A DNA stretch of 64,000 nt from Isoetes taiwanensis (taxonomy: Eukaryota; Streptophyta; Lycopodiopsida; Isoetales; Isoetaceae). The translations under genes and the position numbers were made by a program. Every line of letters starts with the position of its first letter. Within the stretch, counting starts at the first letter, position 1. Shown here in pieces: positions 10,028-22,860 of the stretch. The notes under the pieces are model-generated. The model saw only the letters and a program-made list of their open reading frames with translations. It was not told the origin of the DNA and did no database searches. The stretch covers positions 1,005,787 through 1,069,786 of the forward strand of contig JAJEKV010000013.1 of the NCBI GenBank assembly GCA_021234155.1, written 5' to 3'.

Positions 10028-13000
10028 CACCCAAGAAAAGGAGGGTAAGCCCGTGGGCTGAAACCGCCAGCTTGAAAGTGATCCTCGAATGAGGCTCCGC
10101 TACCATTATGGTAATGAGCAATGAGGTCCCCGGGCGGTTTGAAGAGGTGGGTGTGGAGCCCCAGGGGGGGATGGGCCTTGAGGAGTGAGAGCACCACGTC
10201 GGCGAACAAACCGCCTCCGGCGAGAAGGCAGTTTGGAGAATCAAGGCACCGACGCCCGCATTCGGATTGCAAAGGAAAGATTGACGCCGCCGATTTAAAG
10301 AGCTGATGTGATGCATTTGAGAGCAGCACGTAAACCCCGCTGACGTCTTGAATGAAGGATCACGGTGAGGTGGCGGCCTTCGCAAGAAGGTGTCAAGACC
10401 ATGAAAACATCAGCGGCAGGCTTTTGCCAACCACGCTCATTACCAATATAAATCCAATTTTTAGTAGTGTCCAAAGTGGCATTATCCTCCCAATTGGAGC
10501 GTCGACAAATCGGGGGATCCCTGGGAGATCCGTGGAGATCCGAGGGAGGAGTTGACCCGGCGTGGCCATCCATGACCTTCGGTCCAAAAAGGGAAGGCGC
10601 CCGGTCGAGAAGAAAGGAAGGTGGGGGGGAGGGGCTCCTAAGGAAGCATATGGAGAGGGAAGCATGCGGGCATGCGTGGGTTCAGAGCCATGTCCCTAAA
10701 TGCTTGAACAAGATTTTGATCAAGAGCACGACACCAATGGTCCCATTAAAGTAGAGAGTAATTGATGAGGCGGGAGGATTGACCCATCCAGGTGGGGATG
10801 GTCTTGCTCGTAAGGCCACGGAGTTGATTGTAGCCTCCCAAGTCTTTGCATATAAATGCAGGCAAACTCAAGATCATCAAGGTGCGCCAGATTTTTGTTT
10901 ACCTGTTCCAACGTTTCGACACGCCACGAGAAGGTAAGTCTTTGAGCCGATTCGGGCATGTACTCTGTTCAAAAGTCCGAGATTGGCGGGATAGTGAAAT
11001 ATTTGTTGGTTGGTGATAACAACCAAGCGGCGATGGAGTTGCCTCTAAAAACGATGGGCCTCATCAGGAATTTATCATGGAGATCCGGGGTAGAAGTCAT
11101 GAAAAACATAAGCCATGGGCTGAACAACTTCGGAAGATGACTAATTCGGGATCTTCAACCGTCGGTGATCAAAGACTAAGAGTGCACAAAATAAACCCTT
11201 GTCTTCTATAGAAAGATAGGCCAGATTCGAAGGAAGTCCACACTTTTGAGTGGTCGTTGATGAACATTGCCATTGGGCGTACCACTTCAAAAGAAAGAGG
11301 TCTTGGTCGGGCCACCACATAGTCAAGATAGCCGGAAGGAGGAGAGAAGTCCATAGGGATGTTGGTAGCAATGTCAAGATAACCCTCTGTTTTGTTTTGG
11401 GCTTCCTCAGATTGAGCGCTTCTTGGAGCTGATGTTCAAGATCCCGGATCCGATGCTCTTTTCTAACAAAGAGCGGGGACTGATCACGGACCGTTTACCA
11501 GAAAGCGTGGCATGTGAAGAGGATTGCCCAGAGTATGGAGGCTGGCGTGGCAATCTCCGTCATCAATTTCCCCGAGCCTCAAAAGCCGAAGTCCGGAGGG
11601 GCGTTAAGTGTGGTTAGCGTGGAAAGCCGAGCTTCAAGGGAGGTGAGTCGGCGTCGCTTCGGTGAGGTTCCCGAACTTGAGTCTTTGTAATTGTCACAAA
11701 GCTCGGAGTACAAGGTGTCGAGCTTAACAATGTCTTTCTCCTTGGCACTTGAGAGGGTATCTTTGGACTTGTTACGTTTCCAATAAGTCCTGAATTTGGG
11801 TTTGAGCTGAGCACGCTGGATCCGTAAGTAGGTCGGGTCCGATCCTCGAAAGCACTTTGAGATCTATACGGGCCCGTAATAGAGCCTCGCTTTTCTTGGA
11901 AGTTGGGCCTCCAAAGATTGAACATAGGCGGTGGCGGCTTGAAGAACCTCTTTGAACAAGCATCGAAAACATCCGGGGGCGCCGAACACCGGCCATGAGA
12001 GCCTCCCCGATGCACATGTAGCCGCATGGCGACGGCTGAACATCTTGCCGGAATTTGTACAGGGATCGCTTCAGGGATGGGGAGGTGCAGGCCCTGTCGC
12101 GCCTTGTCCGAGATTATTGAGAGGCATGACAGGGAATGGAAAGGCGTGGCCTCGAGAGGGAAGAAGAGACAGGATACGCGTGGTCCGATGTTGAGCAGAT
12201 CTAGGGAGGTCCGGGCGTGAAGGTACAGCTTGTTGAGTTTGACGCTGGGAATGCAGAGAGCGGCCGAAAGTGGAGGTATGGGAAGTGGAAGGGCTCTCAA
12301 GAACGGGAAGATAATGACTAATGAGGGCCTTTGAAGATGGCCACCCACGGAAATTCTCGCGAGACGAGGAGGGGGTAGCCCGAATCGCGGTCCTACTTCT
12401 TGAAGAAAGGGTAGAATAAAAGTCGAGGCCAATCGACATGCGATTGGAGTGAATGGCGATGATGACCATATTATAAAGCGGCTTATTGATGTGGGTGTTC
12501 TTAATGGAATGCCCAAGCAATTTCGCCACGAAACTTCACAAAAGTCTCATGTGGTTTGGCAATATTTGTGAGGCGATCTTTGGTTGGCTTGATAAGCAAG
12601 AGCGCCAAACCGAAGCGCCCATGTCCCGTAAAAGCAGCCAAGCGAAGGTTTTGCAAAGGGATGCGGAATACCTCGAGAAATCAAATCTCGAGTAAGTAAA
12701 ATGGTGGTGCCATCGACCAATCGTAGCAAATCCTTCCGGCTGTTGACGATGTGGCGATGAAGCTAGCACGAATTGCGCCGGGGATTTGGGGCGGGAGCTC
12801 CATTTGTGAAAATTCGTAAAGCTTGTAGCGTTCCGCCACTTCGAATTCGGACCAACAAGGGCCTCGAAGGTGGGCCGAGGGGACACAGAGACCAAAAAGA
12901 GTCGCATCCCTTGGGCGTAAGCTTGAAGTGTAGAAAGTTTGGGGCAGCCATGGCGTAAAGCGCCTGGAGGTAGAGGGACTGGTCGAAAGAAGCGGAGAGC

Positions 13001-13895
13001 GGAGAACAAGACGGCGAAAGCGCGAGATAGGCTAAAAGGTTTTAGGGGGCGCAAAGGTAGGTGAAGGGGGCATGATGAGGGCTAACCTTCAACCGTTGAT
13101 GATGCCGGTGTCGAAAGATGCCAAGGAGGCGATTGAGAGGCAAAATTTGGCTAAGTCCCCAAGCAAAGCAAGGGAGAAGTAATGAGCGGTGGAGATGAGG
13201 CGTGAGAGAATGATGGGATGTGATAGGTGGCCAAAGGACACACATTAATGTTCACCAGGCGTGAAAGAAGGAATGGCATTTAATGTTGGTAACTTCGAAG
13301 TGGAATATCATTAAAGCGAATGTGGAAAGGTACCATGGCTAGATATGCTACGGGAGATTCTCATTTTAGAGCTTTGACCTTGCATTTGCAAACACGTTGG
13401 CGATTTTTGTGATTGGTCCACGTCGACAAAGAGTTCCTCGGTTGGCTATATAAGGCGGCTGGGAGTGAAGCGAAAGACATCCGATGGCTTCGGCATAGGC
13501 TGGCTGGCGGTTTGAGCGAAGCGCACTATGCCCACTAGCGTAGGGAGTGGATTACGCAAGATGGATAATGCGGACCTGGCTGCGCCACAATCGTGGCTTT
13601 GAGAATGGATAGGCTGGTGTCGCGGGATGGTGAACATCCGATCCTAAGACCAACGGGATGGAGGTGATTCTGCACCTTTGGGACGAGCATAACCTCTACC
13701 ACATCCTGCGCATCACCTCTGCTCGAAACGAGGTAGAGGGTTTTTTTCGTGGGACTTAGTAGATAGAGACTCGAGCGGATTTTTGTATATAGGCGGTGCC
13801 CATAGCGGAAAATATTTGCGGGGCTGTGCCCACATTTTGTAAAAATTTCCACCTATAATATAAATATGCATTGGTTTAGTCACTATCTGTTGTGT
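10028..13895 (-). other. Long post-integrase region of element A, coding status unknown
   Basis: Nearly 3.9 kb separate the integrase from the PPT. Minus-strand ORFs here are unusually long for non-coding DNA: 300 codons at 12516-11614, and 172 codons at 13054-12536 overlapping, in another frame, an ORF that begins MAAPNFLHFKLTPKG at 12951. None resembles a protein I know. A TATA-like CTATATAAGG occurs on the plus strand near 13446. Tat/Ogre-type elements are known to carry extra ORFs around gag-pol, so a broken extra protein is possible. GC-rich stretches without selection can also produce long ORFs by chance. Confidence 0.45.
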
Positions 13896-13995
13896 TTTGC
13901 GTGCGGGCGACTTACGTTGGTTGATTTTCACTTTACGTGGTATGAAATGTTTTGGTTAAAGCCATTAACCGATGTAGGTAATGGAGTTCCATCTA

Positions 13996-15195
13996 ACTCA
14001 TTTATTGGAAAAGCCATTTGGGTTGAACCACTTGAACAATTTGATAAGGGCCAAGCCATGAAACTTAAGCTTACCCGGAAAATTTTTGTGCCGAGAATCA
14101 TAAAGAAGAACCAAATCTCCTTCTTTGAATGTTTTTGTCTTCGGGGCGTTTGTCATGTAGAGATTTTTGCAACCGTTGTCCATGAAGAACACGAATATAA
14201 GCATCCATTCGAAGTTCATCCAACTGTTCCAATTGATAGACCCTTTCTTTGAGTGTGGAAGGATTATGGGCGTGCTTGATTGAAAAGCAGTGTTGGAAGG
14301 ATGTATTCAAAGCGGCATGAGAGCTTCTTGACCATAAACCAATTTGAAGGGAGTGTGACTGTAGCTATTTTTGAAACAAGTGTTGTAAGCCCAAAGAACA
14401 TTAGGAAGCTTGTTTTGCCGGTCGGTCAAGAAGCGTCACAAATTTTCTTGAAATTGTGACGAGTTTTGTTGGTGCTGCGCCAAACCATTGCCTTGAGGAT
14501 AGTAAGGTGTGCTCTTGTGATGATGTATCGGGGAGATAATCGTCAGCTCCTTGATGGTATGATTGATAAAATGGACACCCGATCAGCGACCAGCTCCGTG
14601 GGGCAGCCAAATCGGCGTGATAATTTGTTGATATAGGACCTTGGGCGTGTTTGCCTTGGTGTTATGCGGAAGTCGCATAAGCTTCCGCCCATTTAGTAGC
14701 GTGGTCGGTGAGAACCGAGGAATGTAGCGCGGGTGTGGTGTGCCCGTGCGGGGAGGATCGATGGGTCCCACAAAATCCATTCCCCATTCTTTGAAGGAAG
14801 CGGCGTGGCGGCCGGCGTCAAGGGAAGAAGCGTCCGGGCGTGGTGGGCCATCCCTGGCCCGGCAAGCATCACTGCGTCGCGGGCGTGGGCGTGGCGTCTT
14901 TGAAGGCGTGGGCCAAAATACCCGGCTAGAAGGATTTTGCGTGCGTGGTGTCACCATGAAAATGACCACCACCTAGCCCTTGATGAGCTTCTCGGACAAT
15001 ATCTGGAACTTCATGAGGTAGAACCACGTGTCGAAGGATGGTATCCTTACCCTTTTTGTAAAGATGTCCTGCAACCATGGTGTAGTCACGGGCGTCAGCG
15101 GAGAAATTGATGGCGGCGGGATTGTCGTTTGGCATGAAGGCGTCATGTCCTCCGGTGGAAGCGCTGTGAGAGGAATGCTGGCTGAAAGTCATGGA
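13996..15195 (-). pseudogene. Integrase of element A
   Basis: Minus-strand frames give the zinc-binding N-terminal part (REAHQGLGGGHFHGDTTHAK, about 15025-14930). The core follows with EWGMDFVGPIDPP (first catalytic Asp, about 14790-14750) and later STPYYPQGNGLAQ with a Gln-rich stretch where the catalytic Glu region should be. The C-terminal part is FKEGDLVLLYDSRHKNFPGK (about 14125-14066). At least three frameshifts separate these pieces. There is no chromodomain after it. Integrase inserts the cDNA into the host genome. Confidence 0.8.
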
Positions 15196-15239
15196 ACCAA
15201 TGTGGTGTTGCCGTGACTAAAAAGAGTTGGCGTCGGGGA

Positions 15240-16620
15240 AAAGGCGTCACGAGACTCGATGGAGGATCATATCTGTGTGGATGCGTGAAAAGATAATCGG
15301 GACAACATGAGATTTTGCGGCCTTGTGAACAATTTCAAAAGGGGCAAATTCTTGGAGAAGAAGGACCCAACGAGCAATGCGGCCCATGGGCGTGGATTTG
15401 TTGATCAAATAAAGGAGTGCTTGGTGGTCAACAAAAAGAATTTGATCGGCCCTAAAAGGTAGTGGCGAGGCGTTGGACATGAGACCCAAAGCTTCCGCTA
15501 TGTGGCAGAATAGTTGCGCTTTCAGTGAGGATTGAGTTTTGGTGGCGTATCGGTTTGGTTTTGTCGATTCGCGCATCATATTCTTGAGAAAGAAACGGCT
15601 CCAATAGCAAGCGGGGACATCAACATGAACATGAAAGGGCTTGTCCCATTGAGGAGGAACAAGAGCAGGGCACTGAAGTAAGCAAGAGTTTCAAGCTGTT
15701 GGAAGCGGCATCCCTTTGGGAATTCAAGCCGGTGGATTCATCACCGTGAGTTTATGAATGGGATGCGCAATGGGCTGCGAGTCGGGGAATGAAGGTGGAG
15801 TAATAATTGACCTTACCCAAGAAAGCGTGTTTCCTTGATATTGGCTGGTGCTTGAGCCTTGAGCACCCTGACTAATTTTGGCGAGGATCGTGTGGTGATA
15901 CACCTTTGCGACCACATGTCCCTAACGAGAACACGAAGTGGCTAAAAGGTGCATTTCTGGGATTGAGACTAATCTTGGGACTCATCACATTTACGAAAGA
16001 GGCGAGTTCCAATTTATCCAAATGGTCAGCCATGGAGGCTGTAAGGCGAGAGAAGTCATCTTGAAAAATTTGCAAGAAGGGATTTTCCTTCATAAAATCA
16101 TGAAAGGCGGAGAGCATGATGCGTTGAAGCGTTGATGGAGAGTTTGATAATCCAAAGGGAACCACCTTGTAGGCAAAAAGTACCCCGAGGGTGGTGAAAG
16201 TAGTCTTGAGTTGATCGATTCTTTGATTGAGATCTGATTGTAGCGAAAAAACCATCCATGAAGGAGTACATCTCATGTCGGCAACCTCTTCGGGAACACA
16301 GTGCGTGAAGGGAAGTGGAAAAATGATCGCTCCGTGGCACGATTGAGTTTTTGGTAGTCCATGCAAACGCGGATCTTACCATTGTGTTTGAGTGCAATGG
16401 CGATGGGGCTCACCCATTGAGAATGTTTGACCTCATAGATCAAACTGCGGCAAGGAGTTTGTCAATTTCGCCTTGACAGCGATCCGCGGTAGTGGGGTTG
16501 GCGATGCATTGTCGTTGCTAATTTGGGCGTGCATCGAGACTTGGTAGGAATGGTGAGTTCCCCAAGGTTTTGTTGATCCCGAAGATCTCTATAGCTCAGC
16601 TTAAAAATGTGTTTGAACTT
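15240..16620 (-). pseudogene. Reverse transcriptase and RNase H of element A
   Basis: RT pieces on the minus strand: FPLPFTHCVPEEVA, MYSFMDGF, QLKTTFTTLG, VVPFGLSNSPSTLQRIML, and FLQIFQDDF, where the usual Y/F-x-D-D active site reads FQDD. RNase H pieces: EALGLMSNASPLPFRADQIL, VDHQALLYLINKSTPMGRIA, RWVLLLQEFAPFEIVHK. The enzyme would copy element RNA into DNA and remove the template. The frame shifts within the palm domain (compare 16397-16098 with 16366-15872), so the copy is dead as sequenced. Confidence 0.82.
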
Positions 16621-17026
16621 TTGAAGAGCGTGGCGGCCTGATACGATATAGGGTGTCGGAAGATTTGCAAGCAATGCGAGACCCGTGATTGTTGCCTCAC
16701 GTCCACAATCTCGACTTGAGTCCGAATATGGGGATAACTTCCGTGTCCTGGACAATGTGCGCAGAGGTTGAAGCATAACAGAGGATCGTTGCACTCTGGC
16801 GTGGTGAAAAAGAGAGGTCTTTGAGTTTCATCAAGCAGAGGTTGCTTCATTCTGGCGTGTACATCTACGGGGGGGGCGAAGGTTGACATCGAAAAGTGAT
16901 CAACACGTTGGATTGATTGCAAGGAGCCGGGTAAGGGTCAAACAAAGCGACCACGGCCTGGTCACGATCAAGAGTCATTTCTCCCCAAGGATCAGCATAT
17001 TGGGGTAGGATAGCGAGAGGTAGACT

Positions 17027-17527
17027 TCATGAGTGGAGCACGAGCGTGATAGATATTACGATGCGTCCGGAATCGGTTGTCGGAGAGAGAGGGTTCAGCA
17101 TTGTTAAACGAAATGATTTTACTGTTTCCAAGTCCATGGTGGCATTGAGGTGACCATCTGTGATGACTAAACGATCCGTGGCCCGATGTGGATACTCTTG
17201 GCTGGGCGGAGAAAAGGTCTGTACGACCAACATTTCATAATCACACTGGATCTTCTCAGCCTTCCAAACACCAAATTCCAAGGGGAATCTGAGATCACCA
17301 ATGTTGATGTGAAGAAGAGGCGTGGCGCCTTGAGGTCTCGTGATATGGCCATTGGCCAATTTGATGTCATATAGGGCCACGATAGAGTTGTTTGATGCCC
17401 ATTTGTTTTGCGAGTTTATCCGTGATGAGATTGACAGCGCTACCTCCGTCAATTTGAACATGATTGACTTGTTGATTGCCCACCGTGGCATGTATGCGAG
17501 TGGGAGTAGAGGTAGCGGCTCAACCAA
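17027..17527 (-). pseudogene. Retropepsin-like protease of element A
   Basis: One minus-strand frame gives HATVGNQQVNHVQIDGGSA followed by NLITDKLAKQMGIK. D-G-G-S is the aspartic protease site in the form usual for Tat and Athila elements. A second frame carries the following 160 codons, so the domain is frameshifted. It would process the Gag-Pol polyprotein. Confidence 0.7.
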
Positions 17528-17849
17528 AACGGTCGGGGAGTGGTAACTGGTCCTTGAGCGGAGGGACGAGTTTTCAAATTGTGGCCAAACTTAAAGGAAT
17601 TTTGATTTTGGCTAGCTCCTCTTGGAGTTCAGAGGCACATGAGAAAAAGGATCTGGCCGGATCCCCAGGTGCGGGGAGTGCGTGGTAAAAAGCGGCAACT
17701 TCTTTGAGTAGGTCAACCTCTGCGGCGATATGTGGATATGTATGAGAGGCGTGGAGGTTGAGGACGTGGAAGGTGCGTCACGGTCTTTGTTGAGCTCTAG
17801 TGGTGGCATGAACATTAGCCAACGTCGCGACCTTCAGCTTGCATGAGGT

Positions 17850-19704
17850 TCAAAATGCTTTGGCGAACTTTAGGCATAACATGCGGCATGAGTTTCTCAA
17901 GTCTGGTGCAAAGTGAACCTTTTTCTTCTTCATGAGGAATGGTGTCGGCGGCAAAGGGGGTTGCGTGCCATTAGGAATAATGGTTAAGGGGCGTGACGCC
18001 CTGGTGCAGCGTGAAACCAAACCAACCCAATTTGATGGTGAATTTGGAGGATTAAGAGCACGAAAAATTTCTTCACGTGCTTGTTGATCCATCTGCGGTT
18101 GATTGGCGGGAGCTGGTTGATAAGCGTGATTCTTTGGCGAGCGAGGTGGCTTCCGAAAAACGGGGGGCGGGCCTTGTTTGCCATTAGCAATCGAGTTGGT
18201 AAGCCGTGAGGCGGACCCGATGTGGTCTGATTTGTGCGAGGTGCACTGAACTTGTGGAAGTTGAGGACCGCGCCGTGGTGGTATGACCCCATTCTTGACA
18301 ATTGATAACACCGGCTTTTGAAGGATCAAAAGGAGGGCGTGTGTTGGGTCCCCGTTGTTGCTCCTGTTGCTGATAGAGTTGATTGGGTTGCTGCGATGGT
18401 GGGCTGGCGATATGGCGATTGGTCTTTGAGTGGTTGTTTGCACTTGATAAACCATCTTGTTGCGGAAAGGTGTAGGATGAGTGCGAGTGCACTCTTCCGG
18501 TGGCATGATGCACATGTTGCATCTTTACAATGAGGCGGGCCATTGGTGGAGTTGCACTCATTAAGCCAAGTGGCCTTGATATTTGCAAATATAACACCGG
18601 ATCATTGCGGCTGCGGATTGGCGTGTTGAGGTTGAGCAGCGATCCGGGGAACCATGGCCGGGTGGAATGAAAGGGGCTCTCTGAAGCCCCGCCATGGGAG
18701 GAAACATTGACCGAAAGTGATTGACAAGATCGATAGCTTTGCTCCAAAGTCTTGGTATGGTATTCGATCATGAGTCGGATAGCTGGAGGAAGTCCTTGGA
18801 GAAACCCAGTCAAGATCGGCTCTGTGTGGGGTACTCCTTGAGTTTGCGAGAATGTGAAGTCGATCACCGCAAAATCCTGGCGGAACTCGTGTGGGCTCTT
18901 GTTGAAGGTCATTGAGTTGCTTGAGATGAAGGCGATCATCATCCGTGGTCCCATAGTGAGAAAGAAAAGCGAGTTCTCATTTCGACCAATCTTGTTTCCG
19001 TGGCTTTTATTGGACATGAGCCATTGATGAGGGGAGCCACTTGGCGTTGTGGAAAAAGATGTGGAATTTCGGTTGAGGTTCAAGCATGACCATTCGGGAC
19101 AGCGAGCCTCAAATTCTTCCATGTGGGCCGAGCACCTTGGTCTAAGGGTTTGCCTTTCGTGTTGCCAAAGGTGGGATAAGTCAGCTTAAAAGGGTCCGAA
19201 AGGTAGAGGTGAAAGTGCTTGGCTGGACAGGGAGCGGTATAGTGAGTATATTGAGGTGGAGTTGGAGGTGGTATGGTGCGGAAAGACCCCTGGCTGAAGG
19301 GGTGGCTGAGGTGGAGGTCTTTGGAGGTGCGATCATTGGTTTTGAGGTCTCGTAAGATTGTAAGCGGGAAGAGCGGTGGGAAAGGTAGGGAAGGGAAAGT
19401 CTGTTGAGGAGCAAAAGAGACATGTGGATATCCTTGCCCACCCGGGGAGATGATGGTTGTGAAGGGCAAGAGGCGTATAACCAGGGCGAATGATGGATGT
19501 AGGCATGTTACGGGGTATGAAAGTAAGGTTGAGAAGGTGGAGCCTGATAGGGCTCTGATAGTGATGAGGTGGACGAGGGGAGCAATGTTTGCACGCTTGA
19601 GGTGGGGAATTTGGGCCCGAGACATGACACGAGGGGTGGGTGGCGCCCGACCGAGCCCTAGGCCGAATGTGGCCTCCCTCAATGTCATAAGCGTATCCAT
19701 ACAT
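17850..19704 (-). pseudogene. Gag of element A
   Basis: A Pro/His-rich N-terminal part starts at MYGYAYDIEGGHIRPRARSG (19704). A retrotransposon-gag core follows (WLMSNKSHGNKIGRNE; FLQGLPPAIRLMIEYHTKT), then a Gln-rich linker and a possible degenerate zinc knuckle near INCQEWGH (about 18300). The C-terminal part reads LRNSCRMLCLKFAKAF near 17900-17850. The same protein is recognisable in the old fragments at 6266-8367 and 4440-4679. Frameshifts occur near 19120 and 18300. Confidence 0.7.
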
Positions 19705-19810
19705 GTCCGAACGAGCAGCTTCCTTCGCCGATGGCGCTCAAGCAGGCGACGCCACGGGAAAGGAGTTCTTCGGCGTGAAGGACGGATTACATTGCGGCGA
19801 GAAAAAAGCG

Positions 19811-19835
19811 AATCGGACCCGGCATCGGCGCCCGG
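19811..19835 (-). other. Putative primer binding site of element A
   Basis: Directly inside the 5' LTR the minus strand reads CCGGGCGCCGATGCCGGGTC. It resembles the TGGCGCCGTTGCCGGG type of primer site I recall from Tat/Ogre elements, but the tRNA match is unverified and the leading TGG is absent. Confidence 0.45.
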
Positions 19836-20427
19836 TGTTTGGGGTGCGGGGTTGGGGAACTCTGCAAGACAGCCCTCTGTGAGGACCCTTGGATCCTGGC
19901 GGGGAGAATCCGGGGGACTATGTCGGCGGGATTTGCAAGAAAAGAACAAGAAGAAGAAGCGAGAACAAAAAGAGAATAATGAGGGGAAAATGACAAGCTT
20001 TCTTGATATCAATGATGAACATACATGAGCTCACTAATCGAGAGAAGACTGAAAGAGACAAGACTCAAAACTCTTCTTTAAACTCATGTGCTAGCTCTAC
20101 TCATATATATAGTACAATGGCCTTTGGCCCAATATAGACACCCCGGTGATCACCGGTGCCGAGCTCACGGAAGGAGGCCGATTTGGAGGAATGTTGGCGG
20201 TGCCTCTTGAAGTGCCTAGAATCACGCCCGACGAAAGCGAGGCGGTGGTGAGCCATCACTTGTCCGGCGGCGCCTCTTGTTGACAGAGCGAGTTTTTGCT
20301 GCGTGAGTGCGCTGGTCTTCTGGCGAGCCTTTGATGGCTGACCCGTGGCTGATCGGGTGGATCCTTGAGCTTGACTGGTCCGTCAGTATGCATGAATAGT
20401 CCTACCGGGGAGGCCAGGGGACTAACA
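19836..20427 (-). repeat. 5' LTR of element A
   Basis: It starts TGTTTGGGG and ends GACTAACA, and pairs with 9440-10011. The TATA box is at 20100-20112 on the minus strand. Confidence 0.93.
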
Positions 20428-20432
20428 CTACC
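20428..20432. repeat. Target site duplication of element A, right copy (CTACC)
   Basis: CTACC directly follows the LTR end CA and matches 9435-9439. Confidence 0.93.
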
Positions 20433-21766
20433 CGTGGCTCAGACACATAAGGAGGTCGGCCCGGCTGGATAGGCCTCAAGATAGAAGCAGACCGAAAGTC
20501 ATAACAATGGCGGGGCTGGCATAAGATAATGGCTAGGGTTGACCACTCCATCCGCCCCGGTGTGCATACTTTGCGGATGGGCTAGATGGGGCTCGGCATG
20601 ACTCTAACCTTCGGGATCACGCCAATCCCATGGCATCACCCATCGGGACTACTCAGGTTGCATCTCCCAGTGGTCCGTCGAGGTAGGAAGGGTTGCATCT
20701 CCCCTTCAGGGGTCTAGAGGCTCCACAGGGTGGCTAGAGAATCGTGGCGACACCACGATTCATACCAGCGAACCCCCAAAACAAGAGCCAAGCTGACACT
20801 TGCAACTCTTGAGAGCCCGGGCAACACCTTCGCCCGGGAGGTGTGGGACCCATGCCCGCCCACACAGTGACCAGACCATAAGCCTAGCCCACTATGGGAC
20901 CCCCGTAGTCCCTTTCGGCAGGGATCCTCCCTCCATCTTGCCTCTAGCCCGTTGTGTGATCTTTGAGTCACATCATAGCCTCCTGCCCGGTGGGTTCCTA
21001 TGCACAGAGGCATCTAATAGGAACTAAGGGATCTACACTAGGAGCATACTACATATGGCTCTAGGTCTCTACCCCCCTTCCCAACACAAGAGGAACAAAC
21101 ATGATCAACCATCATCACATAAACATCATGAACAATATCATATGAACGTCTTAACCCAATCATATATCTAACTATCAGTTAGGGTTCCTTGATTAGGGTT
21201 CAAGATGTTCAACCAAGGTTCTAGGGTGGCTCTACTCTAGCTACGAAAGACTAACCCATCTGGAGTGCTAACTCCCAGATGAACTAACATGACCTCTACT
21301 CAACCTACCTCCTCCAGAAGCGCTTCCTCCCATCCCTGGCGTCTCCATGCTCCTTGACGTGGCTCGAAGACTTGCTCCCTCTACGATCATACACACCTTC
21401 CAGGGGCTGCTGCTCCAGGCTAGGCTACGACGAACGATGCTCGAAACGGGGTTTCGAGCACGTAGATGAGAGTTTAGGTGCTAGGTCAGGGAAAATGGGT
21501 CTAGGGTTAGGGTTAGAGCTAATATAGGTGTGGGTCCACACGGGATGCCACGTGGCACCACTAGGATGAGGCCGTGTGGCGGTTGCCCAATAGGATAAGG
21601 CCATGTGGAAATGGGTCTTATCCTAAGGTCATCTAAGTTAAATAATTAACTTAGATGTGCACCCCTTGCCACTTTCTAAGGCATACAAGGCTACCTAGGT
21701 AGACTTGTATGGTGACGGGTCCAGGAATATACGTATCTATAGCGTATATTCCCCTGGAACGTCACA
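20433..21766 (-). repeat. 3' LTR of element B, remainder after the nested insertion
   Basis: It resumes the B LTR and ends CGTCACA. From about 21010 to 21766 it is identical to 32565-33321 apart from one T/C at about 21287. From 20433 to 21010 it differs at many CG-rich spots. With 9140-9439 it totals 1634 bp against 1636 bp for the other LTR. It includes a telomere-like gggttagggttag at about 21503-21515. Confidence 0.93.
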
Positions 21767-21784
21767 TTCTCCCCCCCTTAGGAC
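21767..21784 (-). other. Polypurine tract of element B
   Basis: The minus strand reads TCCTAAGGGGGGGAGAA directly before TGTGACG of the 3' LTR. Confidence 0.85.
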
Positions 21785-22649
21785 AATGCTGTCCTCAGCA
21801 TTGCGCTAAGGTGACGAGTCTACTCGATCCTGCAAAACAATACAAAAGCATATACTTACATTCAACAATCAACTTGTCATTAAAGAGTAAAATGTCAAAA
21901 TTTAGGCTATATTTGTAGTTATACAAAATTATATAGCCTTAACAAGGTTACTTCTTACAATAATTCAAAACATTATTATAAGAGTTATTAGGGTTCATAA
22001 TCTAAATTATGGTTCCCCCATCTTCTCGTAATGCGCTCCACCTCAATGCTCCTTCTCACTTGCTTGCACATGGAGCACATTACGTTAGTCTAATTAATAA
22101 AATTGTGGTTTTAGGGGACCACCCCCCTTACCAATACCTTGCACTCGATCATGGCCCTTTCGGATTTGAGCTTAAGGACCATTTAAGATGATCCCATCAT
22201 CGCCCATGATCAAGTGCTACCTTGTACTCGGTTACCCGGTGCCGAGTACCCCTAGTGCATCATGCCCCAAGGGTTTTAAGCTAGGGAACGTCTCACGATC
22301 CCATCATCGCACATGATCACTTTAACCTTCACCATGACCCCCCTATGGCCAGGTGTGCGAACCCCACATCGTGGCATAGGGAGCATCCGACCGATGTCCC
22401 ATCATCGCACACCATGCCTTTCCTTCTCTCTCTCGCATGACCCTATTGGTCATGCGCACCTCTTGGTGCATGTTGGCCTAGAGAACGCCTTAAAGGCTTA
22501 TCCCATCATCGCCCCTGCGTTCCAAGGTTCTGGGCATGTGCTCCACTAACTAGAAGACATGAGCCCGGACTTGAGGCTAACTAAGAAGCATACTAAGCTA
22601 ACCTCTGGCGGTCGGGAAGTGACCAAGTGGGAGGCGACTTCGCCCATCA

Positions 22650-22860
22650 AACTCCTTCATAAACTCGGGTATTGCTTCTCCAAATCTGCTTCAATACCGG
22701 TTGCGTCTTCCACGGGCAAGTGCTTCCACTTGACCAAATATTGGAGGCGAGACCTCCTAGTCTTCTTGAATGACTTATCAAGAAGTAATTCAGGGGCACA
22801 ATTTCCACTTGCTCTTAGTCATTTCCAACAAGGTTGGAGTATCCAAAACCTCCTCGGGGT
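22650..22860 (-). pseudogene. Chromodomain at the integrase C-terminus of element B
   Basis: Minus-strand frames read LLLDKSFKKTRRSRL, QYLVKWKHLPVEDAT and EADLEKQYP. This matches the chromodomain of element C (39394-39648) and the L-V-K-W-K-x-x-P-x-x-D/E-x-T-W pattern of chromoviruses, with the final Trp altered here. Chromodomains bind modified histone tails and guide integration. This placement defines B as a chromovirus. Confidence 0.75.

Larger units (their letters stand above)
9440..20427 (-). mobile_element. LTR retrotransposon A: Tat-like Ty3/gypsy element nested in the LTR of B
   Basis: The element is 10,988 bp with canonical TG...CA LTRs of 572 and 592 bp, a perfect 5-bp TSD, a PPT beside the left LTR and a GC-rich PBS-like sequence beside the right LTR. 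The coding strand is minus. Domain order: gag (about 19704-17850), protease with DGGS (about 17527-17027), RT (about 16620-15870), RNase H (about 15580-15240), integrase (about 15195-13996). A long post-integrase region follows (13895-10027). The DGGS protease, the lack of a chromodomain and the large space after integrase fit the Tat lineage. Many frameshifts make it non-functional as sequenced. Confidence 0.92.

Noticed and set aside
19450-20028. 192-codon plus-strand ORF
   Set aside because: Antisense to the gag start of element A and crossing into its LTR. The minus strand carries the recognisable gag text.
21499-21517. Telomere repeats suggesting a chromosome end or fusion site
   Set aside because: Only two or three units, at equivalent positions in several LTRs, so they are part of the LTRs.
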